Assembly (NCBI RefSeq): GCF_001908275.1
Contig: NZ_CP018620.1
Coordinates: 3,162,001-3,226,000, forward strand
Origin: Paenibacillus xylanexedens
Lineage (GTDB): Bacteria; Bacillota; Bacilli; Paenibacillales; Paenibacillaceae
Length of the DNA stretch: 64,000 nucleotides
Reading direction: 5' to 3'
This document shows positions 24,067 through 33,467 of this stretch, piece by piece. Below the pieces are notes generated by a model, which saw only the letters and a list, made by a program, of their open reading frames with translations, ran no database searches and had not been told where the DNA came from. Every line of letters starts with the position of its first letter. Position 1 is the stretch's first letter. The translations under genes were made by a program, and so were the position numbers.

Positions 24067-26706
24067 ATGAAATCGAACCAACGATCGCATCAATTAGAAG
24101 GACTTAGCGAAAAAATATTTCTGGACCGATACGCCTGGAAGGACGCTGATTCGAATCATGCCAAGGTCGGAGATGTTGTATTGGTATTAACGAAGGATGA
24201 TCCCAAGTTCCCGACCAAGGAAGTGGGCGAAATCATAGAACGTCAGGGTCAGCTTGTACAGGTAAGGACTCGAAGTGGAGAGATCATCGAGACAAACGTG
24301 GAGAAATTGACACTCAACATAGAAAAAACACCGGAAGAGATGTGGGACCGTCTTGCCAAAGCAATGGCATCTGTCGAATCCACAGCGGATCAGCGGGCAA
24401 CGTGGGAGTCCAAGTTCCGCTCCGTATTGGAAGATTGGAAGTTAGTACCCGGAGGCCGTATTGCTGCGGGCGCGGGGGCAAGCGATGAGCTTACACTCTT
24501 CAATTGTTATGTCATTCCGTCTCCGCAAGACAGTCGGGGTGGCATTATGAGGACCTTGACCGAGATGACGGAGATTATGGCACGTGGGGGAGGAGTTGGC
24601 ATTAATTTGTCCTCTTTGCGTCCCCGCCGAGCGGTGGTGAAAGGTGTCAACGGATCATCCAGCGGTTCCGTCTCGTGGGGCGGATTGTTCAGTTATACGA
24701 CTGGACTGATTGAACAGGGCGGAAGCCGCCGGGGTGCGCTCATGCTGATGATGAATGACTGGCATCCGGATGTGCTTGATTTTACTACCGTGAAACAAAC
24801 GATGGGGCAGGTGACCAATGCCAATCTGTCTGTATGTGTGAGCAACGCATTTATGGAGGCTGTCAAGCAGGACGGAGATTGGGATTTGGTTTTCCCCGAT
24901 ACAAACGATCCGGACTACGACACCGAGTGGAACGGGGATATGCAGCAATGGAAAGCCGCGGGTCATTCGGTGGTGCACTATCGTACGCTGAAGGCTCGCG
25001 AAATCTGGCATACTATTATTGAATCAGCCTGGAAATCGGCAGAGCCTGGTGTGGTATTCATGGAGTACTACAACCAGATGTCCAACAGCTGGTACTTCAA
25101 TCCGATTATCTGTACTAATCCGTGCGGGGAACAAGGCCTGCCTGGCTGGGGTGTATGTAATCTGTCTGCGATCAATCTGTCCAAATTCTACGATGAAACA
25201 AATCATGATGTGGCATGGGATGAACTGGCGGAAACCACTCGCATCTCGGCTAGATTTTTGGACAATGTCATCGATGCAACACCATATCATTTTGAGGAAA
25301 ATAGACTGAATCAGCAGCGGGAACGCCGGGTTGGGCTTGGCACGATGGGACTGGCAGAGCTGATGATTAAGCTGCGTATTCGATACGGCAGTCCTGAATC
25401 TCTTGCATTTCTGGATAAACTGTATGGATTCATGGCGAAGGAGGCCTATCTGGCATCGGCACAGATTGCAGCAGAGAAGGGAGCTTTCCCAGCTTTCGAA
25501 GCTGAACCGTATTTACAGAGTGGATTCATGAAAAACATGGTTGCGACGTACCCTGAAGTGGGAGAGGCCATCCGTAAACAGGGCATTCGAAATGTCACAC
25601 TGATCACACAAGCGCCAACGGGAAGTACAGGTACGATGGTGGGCACATCAACAGGTATTGAGCCGTATTTTGCCTTCAAGTATTTCCGTCAAAGCCGTCT
25701 AGGTTATGATGAACAGTTCGTACCGATCGCACAAGAATGGCTGGATGAACATCCGGGTGAAGCTTTACCAGACTATTATGTGACGGCGATGGATTTGTCG
25801 GCTGAGAATCACATACGGGTGCAGGCAGCAATTCAGCAATGGGTGGATAGTTCGATCTCGAAGACGGCCAACTGTCCGGCTGATTTTACAGTGGAGGATA
25901 CGGCTGAGCTGTACGAACTGGCCTTCGACCTTGGCTGCAAGGGAGTAACGATATACCGCGACGGCAGCAGGGATGTGCAGGTGTTGTCCACGTCGAAGAA
26001 GGAAGAGACCCAAGGTGAAGATCAGAACACGGCGGAAGCTGAAGAGAAGACAGTCGTATCTGCTATAGAAAACCCGAATAATGCTGAAGTACAGGCAAGT
26101 GATGGAACTTCCAATAGCCAGGTTGGTGTTAGAACGCATTCTTCCGATCAAGCCCCGTCCTCTTCTACGGTACTGGATAAACAATACAGAAGCCGTCCTC
26201 AAGTACTGCGCGGTGCGACATACAAAATCAATACGCCATTTGGTATGGCTTACATTACGATCAATGATCTGGAGGGAACGCCGGGTGAGATCTTCCTGAA
26301 CGTGGGCAAAGCGGGATCGGACGTGTTTGCCATGGCTGAGGCACTCGGTCGCGTATGCTCTCTGTTCCTTCGATACGGAGATCATGGGCACAAGGTTGAA
26401 CTGTTGATCAAACATCTCAAGGGAATCGGTGGTTCGGGAGCGATTGGCTTCGGGGCCAACCGGGTGGAATCGATTGCTGATGCAGTCGCCAAAGCATTGG
26501 AAAGTCATGTACAGAGCGATGTGCAGGAGAACGAACCTGGAGCATTACAAGAACAGAGTCAAGTGGAGAGCACGTATCCAAAAGTAGAGGATCAGAAAGC
26601 CTTTACCGAATCGAGAGATTTATGTCCTTCATGCGGCTCGGCATCCCTGATGAATGTGGAAGGTTGCAAAACATGCAGCAACTGTGGGTACAGTAAATGC
26701 AATTAA
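24067..26706 (+). CDS. nrdJ: Adenosylcobalamin-dependent (class II) ribonucleotide reductase
   Basis: Reduces ribonucleotides to deoxyribonucleotides using a cobalamin-generated thiyl radical, oxygen-independently. 879 residues: an N-terminal region of about 100 residues before the core, the first redox Cys C147 in LTLFNCYV, MARGGGVGINLSSLRPR, the active-site NPCGEQ (C353, E355), an APTGST(G) loop (ITQAPTGSTGTMVG), then a variable linker of about 70 residues rich in E, S and N, a TSCPxD-like NCPADFT, and a C-terminal tail with LCPSCGS...GCKTCSNCGYSKC, a four-Cys zinc-ribbon plus redox Cys. ATG at 24067 follows GGGGAGG at 11 bases; an earlier ATG (24028) lacks a site. NrdR boxes lie upstream. 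Confidence 0.94.
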   Translation: MKSNQRSHQLEGLSEKIFLDRYAWKDADSNHAKVGDVVLVLTKDDPKFPTKEVGEIIERQGQLVQVRTRSGEIIETNVEKLTLNIEKTPEEMWDRLAKAMASVESTADQRATWESKFRSVLEDWKLVPGGRIAAGAGASDELTLFNCYVIPSPQDSRGGIMRTLTEMTEIMARGGGVGINLSSLRPRRAVVKGVNGSSSGSVSWGGLFSYTTGLIEQGGSRRGALMLMMNDWHPDVLDFTTVKQTMGQVTNANLSVCVSNAFMEAVKQDGDWDLVFPDTNDPDYDTEWNGDMQQWKAAGHSVVHYRTLKAREIWHTIIESAWKSAEPGVVFMEYYNQMSNSWYFNPIICTNPCGEQGLPGWGVCNLSAINLSKFYDETNHDVAWDELAETTRISARFLDNVIDATPYHFEENRLNQQRERRVGLGTMGLAELMIKLRIRYGSPESLAFLDKLYGFMAKEAYLASAQIAAEKGAFPAFEAEPYLQSGFMKNMVATYPEVGEAIRKQGIRNVTLITQAPTGSTGTMVGTSTGIEPYFAFKYFRQSRLGYDEQFVPIAQEWLDEHPGEALPDYYVTAMDLSAENHIRVQAAIQQWVDSSISKTANCPADFTVEDTAELYELAFDLGCKGVTIYRDGSRDVQVLSTSKKEETQGEDQNTAEAEEKTVVSAIENPNNAEVQASDGTSNSQVGVRTHSSDQAPSSSTVLDKQYRSRPQVLRGATYKINTPFGMAYITINDLEGTPGEIFLNVGKAGSDVFAMAEALGRVCSLFLRYGDHGHKVELLIKHLKGIGGSGAIGFGANRVESIADAVAKALESHVQSDVQENEPGALQEQSQVESTYPKVEDQKAFTESRDLCPSCGSASLMNVEGCKTCSNCGYSKCN

Positions 26707-26732
26707 ATATCTTTTGAAAAAAAGAGAAAAAG

Positions 26733-26775
26733 AAAGGCACTCCTGACTCCATTACGAAGTCAGGAATGCCTTTTT
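26733..26775. terminator. Bidirectional terminator between nrdJ and cat
   Basis: AAAGGCA-TCCTGACT and AGTCAGGA-TGCCTTTTT arms with a single mismatch; A- and T-tracts serve both convergent genes. Confidence 0.9.
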
Positions 26776-26788
26776 GTCATTTAGATAA

Positions 26789-27436
26789 CTAACACCAATC
26801 TTGGCATCGATCTGCAAGTGATTGCAATTCATTAAATACAACACCAGCATGGTAGCCGTCGCACACGGCGTGATGTAACTGAACGGATAAGGGAAGATAT
26901 ACTTTATCGTTCTGTTGAACATATTTCCCCATCGTGAAAATAGGCAACAAGTAGGTTCCCTCATTGTAAATATTCAGATTAAATCCCGTAAAGTTCACCC
27001 AAGGAATACTGGAAACGGGAAAAGTATTTGGCGGTTCATTGGGTTTGGCAACAAATTGTTTGTGATCTTTGTAATTCTTCATATCTTCCAGATAACGAAT
27101 GTGGAACGTCTCAAAATCTTCATGGAATGCTGTCCAGATCGTTGAGAAACTTTTGTTGTCCTCATGAAAAATTGTATAACTCGGAGACATTTCGTCCCAG
27201 TAGCCCAATCTCCCCTCGGCGTCAAAACAAGTTCGAAATTCCCTGTGTGCATTGACAACCTTAGAGATCATGTGAATAAGAGCGGGATAGAACTTCAATC
27301 CTTTAAGCTTCAGTTCGTTGATCAATAGCGTGATATCCAGATTAGCAGTTATGCTGTAGGTACATCTGACCTGATTCAAGTAGTGGTCAAAGTATGGCTT
27401 TCGATCCCACTGATCTAACACGATTGGATTAAACAT
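26789..27436 (-). CDS. cat: Chloramphenicol O-acetyltransferase, type A
   Basis: Acetylates chloramphenicol with acetyl-CoA, a cytoplasmic trimer that gives resistance. 215 residues, normal for type A CATs. Diagnostic features: F-x-Y start region with WDRKPYFDHYL, FRTCFD, SIPWVNFTGFNLN (substrate Ser and PW) and the active site QLHHAVCDGYHAG, with catalytic His189 and Asp193. The gene has a complete attenuator upstream (leader peptide and SD hairpin), typical of inducible cat genes. It is more AT-rich than its neighbours, which suggests acquisition, but no mobile-element remnant flanks it. ATG at 27436 has AGGAGG 9 bases upstream. Confidence 0.94.
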   Translation of the reverse strand: MFNPIVLDQWDRKPYFDHYLNQVRCTYSITANLDITLLINELKLKGLKFYPALIHMISKVVNAHREFRTCFDAEGRLGYWDEMSPSYTIFHEDNKSFSTIWTAFHEDFETFHIRYLEDMKNYKDHKQFVAKPNEPPNTFPVSSIPWVNFTGFNLNIYNEGTYLLPIFTMGKYVQQNDKVYLPLSVQLHHAVCDGYHAGVVFNELQSLADRCQDWC

Positions 27437-27444
27437 AAGTTATA

Positions 27445-27481
27445 ACCTCCTAAATTTGAATAATGCCTTCATTTAGGAGGT
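27445..27481 (-). promoter_or_regulatory. SD-sequestering hairpin of cat
   Basis: On the minus strand ACCTCCTAAAT and ATTTAGGAGGT (11 bp) can pair, burying the AGGAGG of cat. The left arm lies in the 3' end of the leader ORF, so a drug-stalled ribosome would open the hairpin. Confidence 0.92.
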
Positions 27482-27502
27482 ATATTTGACTGATTTGACC
27501 AT
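27473..27502 (-). CDS. cat leader peptide
   Basis: Nine-codon ORF, MVKSVKYTS then TAA. It resembles known cat leaders (short, Val-Lys at the start) and ends inside the left arm of the hairpin. GGGA lies about 15 bases upstream and GGAT right next to the ATG, so its own ribosome site is not strong. Confidence 0.85.
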   Translation of the reverse strand: MVKSVKYTS

Positions 27503-27667
27503 ATCCTATCACATTCCCAGTATCGTATTTTTAGAAATTGACCATCTCAGTATAACATGACACTGAATGTGTAGCTTATAGCGAAATCCTCTGCAAAACG
27601 CTTTTTCAACCTGCTTCTTTACTTTATAATTAAAGTTGTCTTTATAACGAAGAAGAGAGGGGATTAG

Positions 27668-28228
27668 ATGCGTCAGCCGATAGAAGAACCTATATTTTAT
27701 TCTTATCCTGGAATGGTAGCGGTGGTGACTTCACGTCATGAGGGAGTCCAGAATGTGATGGCGTCCGGATGGCATACATACATCGGATCATCACCAGGCG
27801 TATACGGCATCTCCCTTCGTAAGGAAACATACTCCTATGAACTCATTGAGAAGAGCGGCGTATTCGGTGTTCATTTCCTACCAGGTCATCGATCGGAGTG
27901 GATTCAAGCTGCAGGAACGTTCAGTGGAAGAGATACGGATAAATTCACAAGATTCGGCATTCCATATGAGGAAGGAATCAAGGTAAGTGTACCCATTTTG
28001 ACAGACGCTTATTTTGCTTATGAGTGCAAGGTTATGGACATTACGACATATGGTGACCATGAATGGATTGCAGGCGAAGTGTTGCAGCGATATCAGGATC
28101 AGAAGTACTTTCTGGAGAATGGAATGGTTGATCTGGAGAAGTTGCAAATCCCAATGTACACAGGGCGTTCAGCATACCGGATCATGGATGCGAGGACAGA
28201 AGAAAAGATTCACCCGTTCCACCTCTAG
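27668..28228 (+). CDS. Flavin reductase-like domain protein
   Basis: 186 residues with the FMN-binding split-barrel of flavin reductase-like proteins: PGMVAVVTS-x-x-x-x-x-x-NVMASGW, SPGVYGISLRKETYSYELIEKSGVFGVHFLP, and a C-terminal YTGRSAYRIM. Members reduce flavin with NAD(P)H or bind FMN for a linked enzyme; no partner gene is adjacent. AGAGAGGGG precedes the ATG at 6-8 bases. A terminator follows about 70 bases on. Confidence 0.8.
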   Translation: MRQPIEEPIFYSYPGMVAVVTSRHEGVQNVMASGWHTYIGSSPGVYGISLRKETYSYELIEKSGVFGVHFLPGHRSEWIQAAGTFSGRDTDKFTRFGIPYEEGIKVSVPILTDAYFAYECKVMDITTYGDHEWIAGEVLQRYQDQKYFLENGMVDLEKLQIPMYTGRSAYRIMDARTEEKIHPFHL

Positions 28229-28300
28229 GGTCCTAGGCAAGAAGAAGCAATTATGAGCAAAACTTTCAATCCGGTCTGACATAGGTTTATAATGGATATT

Positions 28301-28328
28301 GGCTGCTGAGCAAGTCGGCAGCCTTTTG
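28301..28328 (+). terminator. Terminator downstream of the flavin reductase gene
   Basis: GGCTGC, a 10-base loop, GCAGCC and TTTTG. Confidence 0.7.
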
Positions 28329-28717
28329 TTATGAATTCAATTGTTTCAATCGATGTGTGCGTGGGTATGCTGGTTTGCGCAAGCGGGACAGGTAATTTTA
28401 GCCACTCGATGAAAAGTACTATATTTAACGACAAAATTAGAGTATGATTTTACAGCTATATGAGCTGGCAGGAAAGGTTACATCGGTTTAATCGTTTGTA
28501 ACTATTCCTGTAAAGTATGAGGCTTATTTCGGGCGTATAATGCTAAACGTGAGCTCACGAATCAATATAAATAATATCGTAATGATTAAAACTTAATGGA
28601 CTGGCCACACGTCTTCCTTAAGACTATAGAATTCACCAAGAATGTAGCATCATCGGATCGTGCTTCGAACAGAGGCTTTTCTTATGTTGTAAATGAAAGA
28701 TGGAAGGTGCAATACGT
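28329..28717. other. Gene-free region before the acyltransferase
   Basis: About 390 bases with no supported gene. A TATAAT at 28536-28541 could be a -10 element, without a good -35. No riboswitch signature seen. Confidence 0.5.
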
Positions 28718-28819
28718 ATGTTAATGACAACCAGAACGATCAGGAGTTCCTTTATGCCCCCAACACCGATGTTGTTGACTCACAGTAACAAGGAGGGGCA
28801 TGCATGTCACAATCGTTAA
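28718..28819 (+). CDS. Possible 33-codon upstream ORF overlapping the acyltransferase start
   Basis: ATG at 28718 with GGAAGGTG 8 bases before; the frame ends in TAA at 28817-28819, 16 bases into the acyltransferase gene, and contains that gene's AAGGAGGGG. Translation would pass over the next ribosome site. The peptide (starts MLMTTRTIRSSF) has no recognisable family. Confidence 0.35.
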   Translation: MLMTTRTIRSSFMPPTPMLLTHSNKEGHACHNR

Positions 28820-30897
28820 ATCGTAAGAGACATATGAACGGACTTGACGGCTTGCGAGCCATCGCGGTACTTGCGGTAATCGCTTATCATCTGAATTTGG
28901 ATTTTATTCCGGGTGGACTGCTCGGTGTAGGTATATTCTTTGTTCTCTCGGGATATTTAATTACCGATATTCTCGTGTCACAGTGGCAGGAACATGGACG
29001 CATTTCACTCGGTGATTTCTGGGTAAGACGGGTAAGGCGTTTGCTTCCAGGCATGCTGACCATGACAGCTGTGGTGATGATCTGGCTGGCCTGTACAGAC
29101 CCATCGCGGCTTGCTGCGCTTCGTGGTGATATCGTTTCGGGTGTATTATACATAAGCAATTGGTGGTATATCTTTCACAACGTTTCCTATTTCGAAAGTT
29201 TTGGCCCTCCATCACCGTTTGGACATTTCTGGTCGCTGGCTGTGGAAGAGCAATTTTATCTTATATGGCCTCTTCTACTGATCGCAGCAATTATAGTGTT
29301 CAAAAGAAAGGGATGGCTGGTCGTTTTCATTGTTGTCGCAGCTGAATTGTCTGCTGGCGCAATGGCCATCATGTATAATCCGGATTTGGACCCGAGCCGT
29401 GTATATTATGGAACAGACACGCGGGCATTTGCACTGCTTGCTGGTGCTGCTCTTGCCGTGGTGTGGCCTAGTCGCAAGCTATCGAGCTCTCTGCCTGGCA
29501 TGAACCGGATTGTGCTCGATGTATCAGGACTTGCTGCGCTTGCTTTATTAATCTACATGATGCTGAATAGCAGTGAATATGATCCGTTTCTGTATCAAGG
29601 GGGCATGGTGCTTCAGGCTATCGCAACAACGTTGTTGGTAGCAGTGTTGGCTCACCCATCATCTTTCCTGGCACGTATCATTGGAGCGAAGCCACTACGC
29701 TGGATCGGAGAGCGATCCTACGGATTATATCTGTGGCATTATCCTGTCATTATTTTAACCAATCCCGCGGTGGATACGGGAGGAGCACATCCTGTACGAA
29801 TCATTTTACAGGTTGCTGCAACGGTTGTACTGGCCTCATTGTCCCTTAAATATATTGAAAATCCGATTCGGTACAATGGATTCCGTGATTCTTGGTCCCG
29901 ATTATGGGGAAGAGGGCGGTCATCAATCGGTATACGTAACGTATGGTGGAAGCGAGCAGGTCTGTTGATGACGATTCTGCTGTTGTCCTATACGGTATCT
30001 CAGATGATGGTCTCACATGCAGCGAACTCCGATTCCCATTCGGTATCGATGTCCAACACATTGAATGGAGAGAATTCCGTAGCGGAGGAACAGGGACAGA
30101 ATGTTTTGCCAGCTACTACAGCGACATCAGGCTCAGGCCAAAAGAACAATGCGCATAGCCATAAACCGGAGGCAGGAACGAAAGATGATCCGGGGAAAAA
30201 TGAGAAGCCAACAGGAGAGTCTGCTCCAGACTCAAAACCTGACGACCAAGGCAATTCAGTGAATCCTGGCAAGGACGTTCAGTCTGAAGATAAGCCGGCT
30301 AATGACTCCGTGAATAACGAGAATGATGCGCCGGATGACGCTGGAGCGAATCAATCCGATAATACGGATCATACGGATGATACACCTGATTCATCTCAGG
30401 ACAATGAAGAAACAGCTCCTCCTGCCCAGGATGGCAAGGTTCATTATACCGTCATTGGAGATTCGGTGATTTTGGATGCAAAACCGTATCTCGAGCAAAG
30501 TATATCGGGAGTGTATGTGGACGGACATGTCGGTCGTCAGATGTGGCAGGCAGGTGATGTATTGGAAGGTCTGAAACAAAACAACCAAATGGGCAGCAAA
30601 GTGGTGCTGGAGCTCGGGACGAATGGTTCCTTTAACTCCAAAAACTTGAATGCTGTGCTTGATTATCTGAAGGATGAGGATCGGGTATATCTGGTTACTG
30701 TGCGCGTACCTCGTCCGTGGGAACGAACGGTGAACAGGGCGTTGAATGAGGCAGCATCCAAATACAGCAATGTCTCGTTGATTGACTGGAACAGTGCAAG
30801 TGAGGGACATGACGAATATTTTGAAAAAGATGGTGTACATCTCACTACGCAAGGGTCCGAAGCTTTTGCAGAACTGGTGAAAAACAGTATCCAATAA
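28804..30897 (+). CDS. OatA-like membrane acyltransferase with extracellular SGNH domain
   Basis: 697 residues. Residues about 10-380 form the acyltransferase-3 domain of about ten helices (start NGLDGLRAIAVLAVIAYHL, with the essential His; FFVLSGYLITDIL; FWVRRVRRLLP; FGHFWSLAVEEQFYLIWPLL). After one more helix (about 382-400) comes a 150-residue acidic, Asn/Asp/Lys-rich linker, then an SGNH hydrolase-like domain: GDSV with Ser554, GTNGS, and DGVHL with Asp676/His679. This architecture matches OatA-type enzymes that O-acetylate peptidoglycan muramic acid and give lysozyme resistance; another glycan as acceptor is possible. AAGGAGGGG precedes the ATG. Confidence 0.9.
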   Translation: MSQSLNRKRHMNGLDGLRAIAVLAVIAYHLNLDFIPGGLLGVGIFFVLSGYLITDILVSQWQEHGRISLGDFWVRRVRRLLPGMLTMTAVVMIWLACTDPSRLAALRGDIVSGVLYISNWWYIFHNVSYFESFGPPSPFGHFWSLAVEEQFYLIWPLLLIAAIIVFKRKGWLVVFIVVAAELSAGAMAIMYNPDLDPSRVYYGTDTRAFALLAGAALAVVWPSRKLSSSLPGMNRIVLDVSGLAALALLIYMMLNSSEYDPFLYQGGMVLQAIATTLLVAVLAHPSSFLARIIGAKPLRWIGERSYGLYLWHYPVIILTNPAVDTGGAHPVRIILQVAATVVLASLSLKYIENPIRYNGFRDSWSRLWGRGRSSIGIRNVWWKRAGLLMTILLLSYTVSQMMVSHAANSDSHSVSMSNTLNGENSVAEEQGQNVLPATTATSGSGQKNNAHSHKPEAGTKDDPGKNEKPTGESAPDSKPDDQGNSVNPGKDVQSEDKPANDSVNNENDAPDDAGANQSDNTDHTDDTPDSSQDNEETAPPAQDGKVHYTVIGDSVILDAKPYLEQSISGVYVDGHVGRQMWQAGDVLEGLKQNNQMGSKVVLELGTNGSFNSKNLNAVLDYLKDEDRVYLVTVRVPRPWERTVNRALNEAASKYSNVSLIDWNSASEGHDEYFEKDGVHLTTQGSEAFAELVKNSIQ

Positions 30898-30979
30898 TAC
30901 GCAATCCATGTTTAATACGATTTAGCACTTATTCATTATATATAGCCTGGGGTGAAGCTACCAACGGCTGCAACAAGAA

Positions 30980-31007
30980 AGAGCTCTCATTGTGAGGGCT
31001 CTTTTTT
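30980..31007 (+). terminator. Terminator after the acyltransferase
   Basis: AGAGCTCTCA, a 3-base loop, TGAGGGCTCT and T6. Confidence 0.85.
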
Positions 31008-31099
31008 ATATGTTATGAACAATAAGTCAGCAAAGTAAGTTCCAAACAGGGGAACCGATATTTTTCACCCCTGCATCCGTGGATCGTCACCTTACGGTA

Positions 31100-31113
31100 T
31101 GATAGCGTTACCA
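31100..31113 (+). promoter_or_regulatory. Weak cre-like site upstream of the mannoside operon
   Basis: TGATAGCGTTACCA matches the cre consensus with two mismatches and overlaps the probable promoter (TACAAT at 31116), 43 bases before the start. Plausible for CcpA control of sugar uptake. Confidence 0.35.
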
Positions 31114-31155
31114 TTTACAATAAGTGTATTCAAATCGCCGAGGGGGAATATAGAG

Positions 31156-32469
31156 ATGTTGAAAAAATGGCTTTCGGGTTTCCTGGCAATAACATTGTTC
31201 TCCATTATTCTGGCTGGCTGTGCTGGCGGGGACACTTCAGAAGGAGGCAGCGGCAATGACAAAGTAACCGTCACACTCTGGCACAACTGGACCGGACAGG
31301 ATGCAAAGGCGGTTGCGATGCGCAAAATTATTGAAGATTTCCGCGCGGCGCATCCAGATATTGAAGTTGTGGATGAAGGCTTGCCAACAGATGGTCTCAA
31401 AACCCGGCTTCGCACGGTGGCAGCTGCCAACGAGATGCCAGACCTGTTCGTGATGTGGCCGGATGCCATGACTAAGGAATTTGTAAAAGGAGATCTGTTA
31501 CAGCCCATTAATGCAGAGCTGGACGCAAAGCCGGAGTGGAAAGATAACTTTATCCCGAATGCACTGGACGGATACACCGTAGACGGGAACATCTACTCCG
31601 TGCCCATGAATCTGGCGCCGAGTTCCTTCATTTATTACAATGAAGCTTTGTTCAAGCAGTACAACGTAAAAGTGCCTGAGACATGGGCGGAACTGGAACA
31701 AGCGATTGCTACGTTTAATCAAAATAAAGTCATTCCTATGGCGCTTGGCAACAAGGCCAACTGGGTAGCACAATCGACGATATTCAGTACACTGGCTGAC
31801 CGCATCACTGGCACGGACTGGTTCCTGAAAGCGACAGCACAAGATGGTGCAAGTTTTACCGATCCGCAATTTGTTGAAGTCTTGAATAAGATGCAAGAGC
31901 TTGGCAACACCAAGGCATTCCAGGATGGATTCAATAGTATCGATGAAACACAGATGATGCAGCTTTATTTCCAAGGTAAGGCAGCGATGGTCATGAACGG
32001 CGGATGGGCCTTGGCAAATCTGGTGAACAATGCACCTGAAGAGGTGTTGAACAACACACATATTACGATTCTTCCTCCAGTGGACGGAGGTCAGGGCGAA
32101 CCAAGAACAACATCCGGTGTAGTAGGAACCGGGTTGGGTGTAAGTAAAAAGCTGAGTGGTACTCAAAAAGAGGCAGCGATGGAGTTGTTCTACGCGCTCG
32201 CAGGACCGGACGGTCAGAAGGCCACATTGGATAGCAGCACATTGGTGAGTTACAAGATTGATCTGGATAAAACCAAGGCACATCCGTTGTTCGTTGAATT
32301 ATATGATCTGATGCAGGAAGTGAAGATCACGCCAGTATACGATTCCAAGCTGGGATCGGCAACGGTTGAGGTTATTAATAATGCATTGCAAGAGTTGCTT
32401 ATGGGCGGCAAGGCCGAAGACATTGCGGCTAAAATTCAGGCGGCTCAAGCCAATGCAGTTAGTCAGTAA
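31156..32469 (+). CDS. Sugar ABC transporter, substrate-binding lipoprotein (family 1)
   Basis: 437 residues. A lipoprotein signal ends in ILAGC (lipobox, Cys about residue 22), so the protein is tethered outside the membrane. The mature part has the family-1 solute-binding fold: TVTLWHNWTGQDAKA, IIEDFRAAHPDIEV, MPDLFVMWPD, YSVPMNLAPSSFIYYNEALFKQYNVKVPETWAELEQA and MVMNGGWALAN. It captures an oligosaccharide; the adjacent beta-mannosidase makes manno-oligosaccharides the likely ligand. ATG at 31156 has GAGGGGG at 10 bases. First gene of a same-strand run to the mannosidase; no ATPase gene is present, so a shared MsmX-type ATPase must energise it. Confidence 0.92.
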   Translation: MLKKWLSGFLAITLFSIILAGCAGGDTSEGGSGNDKVTVTLWHNWTGQDAKAVAMRKIIEDFRAAHPDIEVVDEGLPTDGLKTRLRTVAAANEMPDLFVMWPDAMTKEFVKGDLLQPINAELDAKPEWKDNFIPNALDGYTVDGNIYSVPMNLAPSSFIYYNEALFKQYNVKVPETWAELEQAIATFNQNKVIPMALGNKANWVAQSTIFSTLADRITGTDWFLKATAQDGASFTDPQFVEVLNKMQELGNTKAFQDGFNSIDETQMMQLYFQGKAAMVMNGGWALANLVNNAPEEVLNNTHITILPPVDGGQGEPRTTSGVVGTGLGVSKKLSGTQKEAAMELFYALAGPDGQKATLDSSTLVSYKIDLDKTKAHPLFVELYDLMQEVKITPVYDSKLGSATVEVINNALQELLMGGKAEDIAAKIQAAQANAVSQ

Positions 32470-32478
32470 CCATTCGTT

Positions 32479-32508
32479 AAAACCCCTTCCCGGCAGGGGA
32501 GGGGTTTT
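32479..32508 (+). terminator. Intra-operon hairpin after the binding protein gene
   Basis: AAAACCCCTTCCC and GGGGAGGGGTTTT arms. It probably lowers permease expression relative to the binding protein, or stabilises the upstream mRNA end. Confidence 0.7.
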
Positions 32509-32570
32509 AAGTATGGATGAGATAGTCAGTTGCAAGTTGGTAAAGGCATTTATCGAAGGGAAGTGAACAG

Positions 32571-33452
32571 ATGAACGCACTGCGCAGTCGGCGTTTTATT
32601 ATGCTGGGGCTGGCCCCGGCAGTCATCATTTATGCATTGTTTGTATTTGTACCAGTCGTGTGGTCGGCATACTACGGTTTCTTCAACTGGTCCGGCATCG
32701 GCGCATCCAAATATATTGGTGTGGATAATTACGTGGAGATCTGGCATGATCCTGTGTTTTGGCGGGCACTGAAAAATAACGTTATTTTTGTGTTGGCATC
32801 GGTATTTGGACAAATTCCGTTAGCGTTGATGTTGGCGGTCATCTTACACAAAAGTAATCCGTTACAGCGGTTTTTACGCTCAGCCGTATTTCTGCCGATG
32901 GTGTTATCCACTGTCGTTATCGGTATGATCTGGCAGTATATCTATCATCCGCAGATCGGGATATTGAACTTTCTGCTGGACGCACTGGGGCTGGAAAGTT
33001 GGAAGCTGCAATGGCTTTCCGATGACAAGATTGCCATTTTCTCATTGGTACCGCCGCTGCTATGGAGCTTTGTCGGGTTGTATCTGATTATCTTTATCTC
33101 GGCACTACAGAATATTCCAGGCGAGATTCATGATGCTGCCAAAATAGACGGTGCTTCAGGAATCCGGAAACTGGTATCAGTCTCTTTGCCCATAATCTGG
33201 GGTACGGTTCAGGTAGCGATCATTCTATGTATTTCGGGTAGTCTGAAATCATTCGATCTGGTCTACATCATGACCAAGGGTGGTCCGGCACATGCGACGG
33301 AACTGCTTGCAACGTATATGTACAATTCAACCTTTACAACATACCGATATGGTTTTGGTAGTGCGATCTCAACAACCATCGTACTGATCTCCCTGCTGCT
33401 GATCGGAACAAGCCAGTGGCTAACCAGTCGCAAACGAAAAGAGAATCAATAG
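32571..33452 (+). CDS. Sugar ABC transporter permease (MalF/UgpA type)
   Basis: 293 residues with six hydrophobic helices. The first is near residues 10-30 (FIMLGLAPAVIIYALFVFVPVV). The cytoplasmic EAA loop reads IPGEIHDAAKIDGASGIRKLVSVSLPI, where the G-x-x-x-x-x-x-x-x-L/P pattern docks the ATPase. Pairs with the next gene to form the membrane channel. GAAGGGAAG lies before the ATG; 15 bases separate it from the next gene. Confidence 0.93.
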   Translation: MNALRSRRFIMLGLAPAVIIYALFVFVPVVWSAYYGFFNWSGIGASKYIGVDNYVEIWHDPVFWRALKNNVIFVLASVFGQIPLALMLAVILHKSNPLQRFLRSAVFLPMVLSTVVIGMIWQYIYHPQIGILNFLLDALGLESWKLQWLSDDKIAIFSLVPPLLWSFVGLYLIIFISALQNIPGEIHDAAKIDGASGIRKLVSVSLPIIWGTVQVAIILCISGSLKSFDLVYIMTKGGPAHATELLATYMYNSTFTTYRYGFGSAISTTIVLISLLLIGTSQWLTSRKRKENQ

Positions 33453-33467
33453 AGAGGAGGAGTTATC

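Noticed and set aside
27437..27667. Insertion sequence or plasmid remnant beside cat
   Set aside because: Only the attenuator is found; no transposase fragment, inverted repeat or target duplication.
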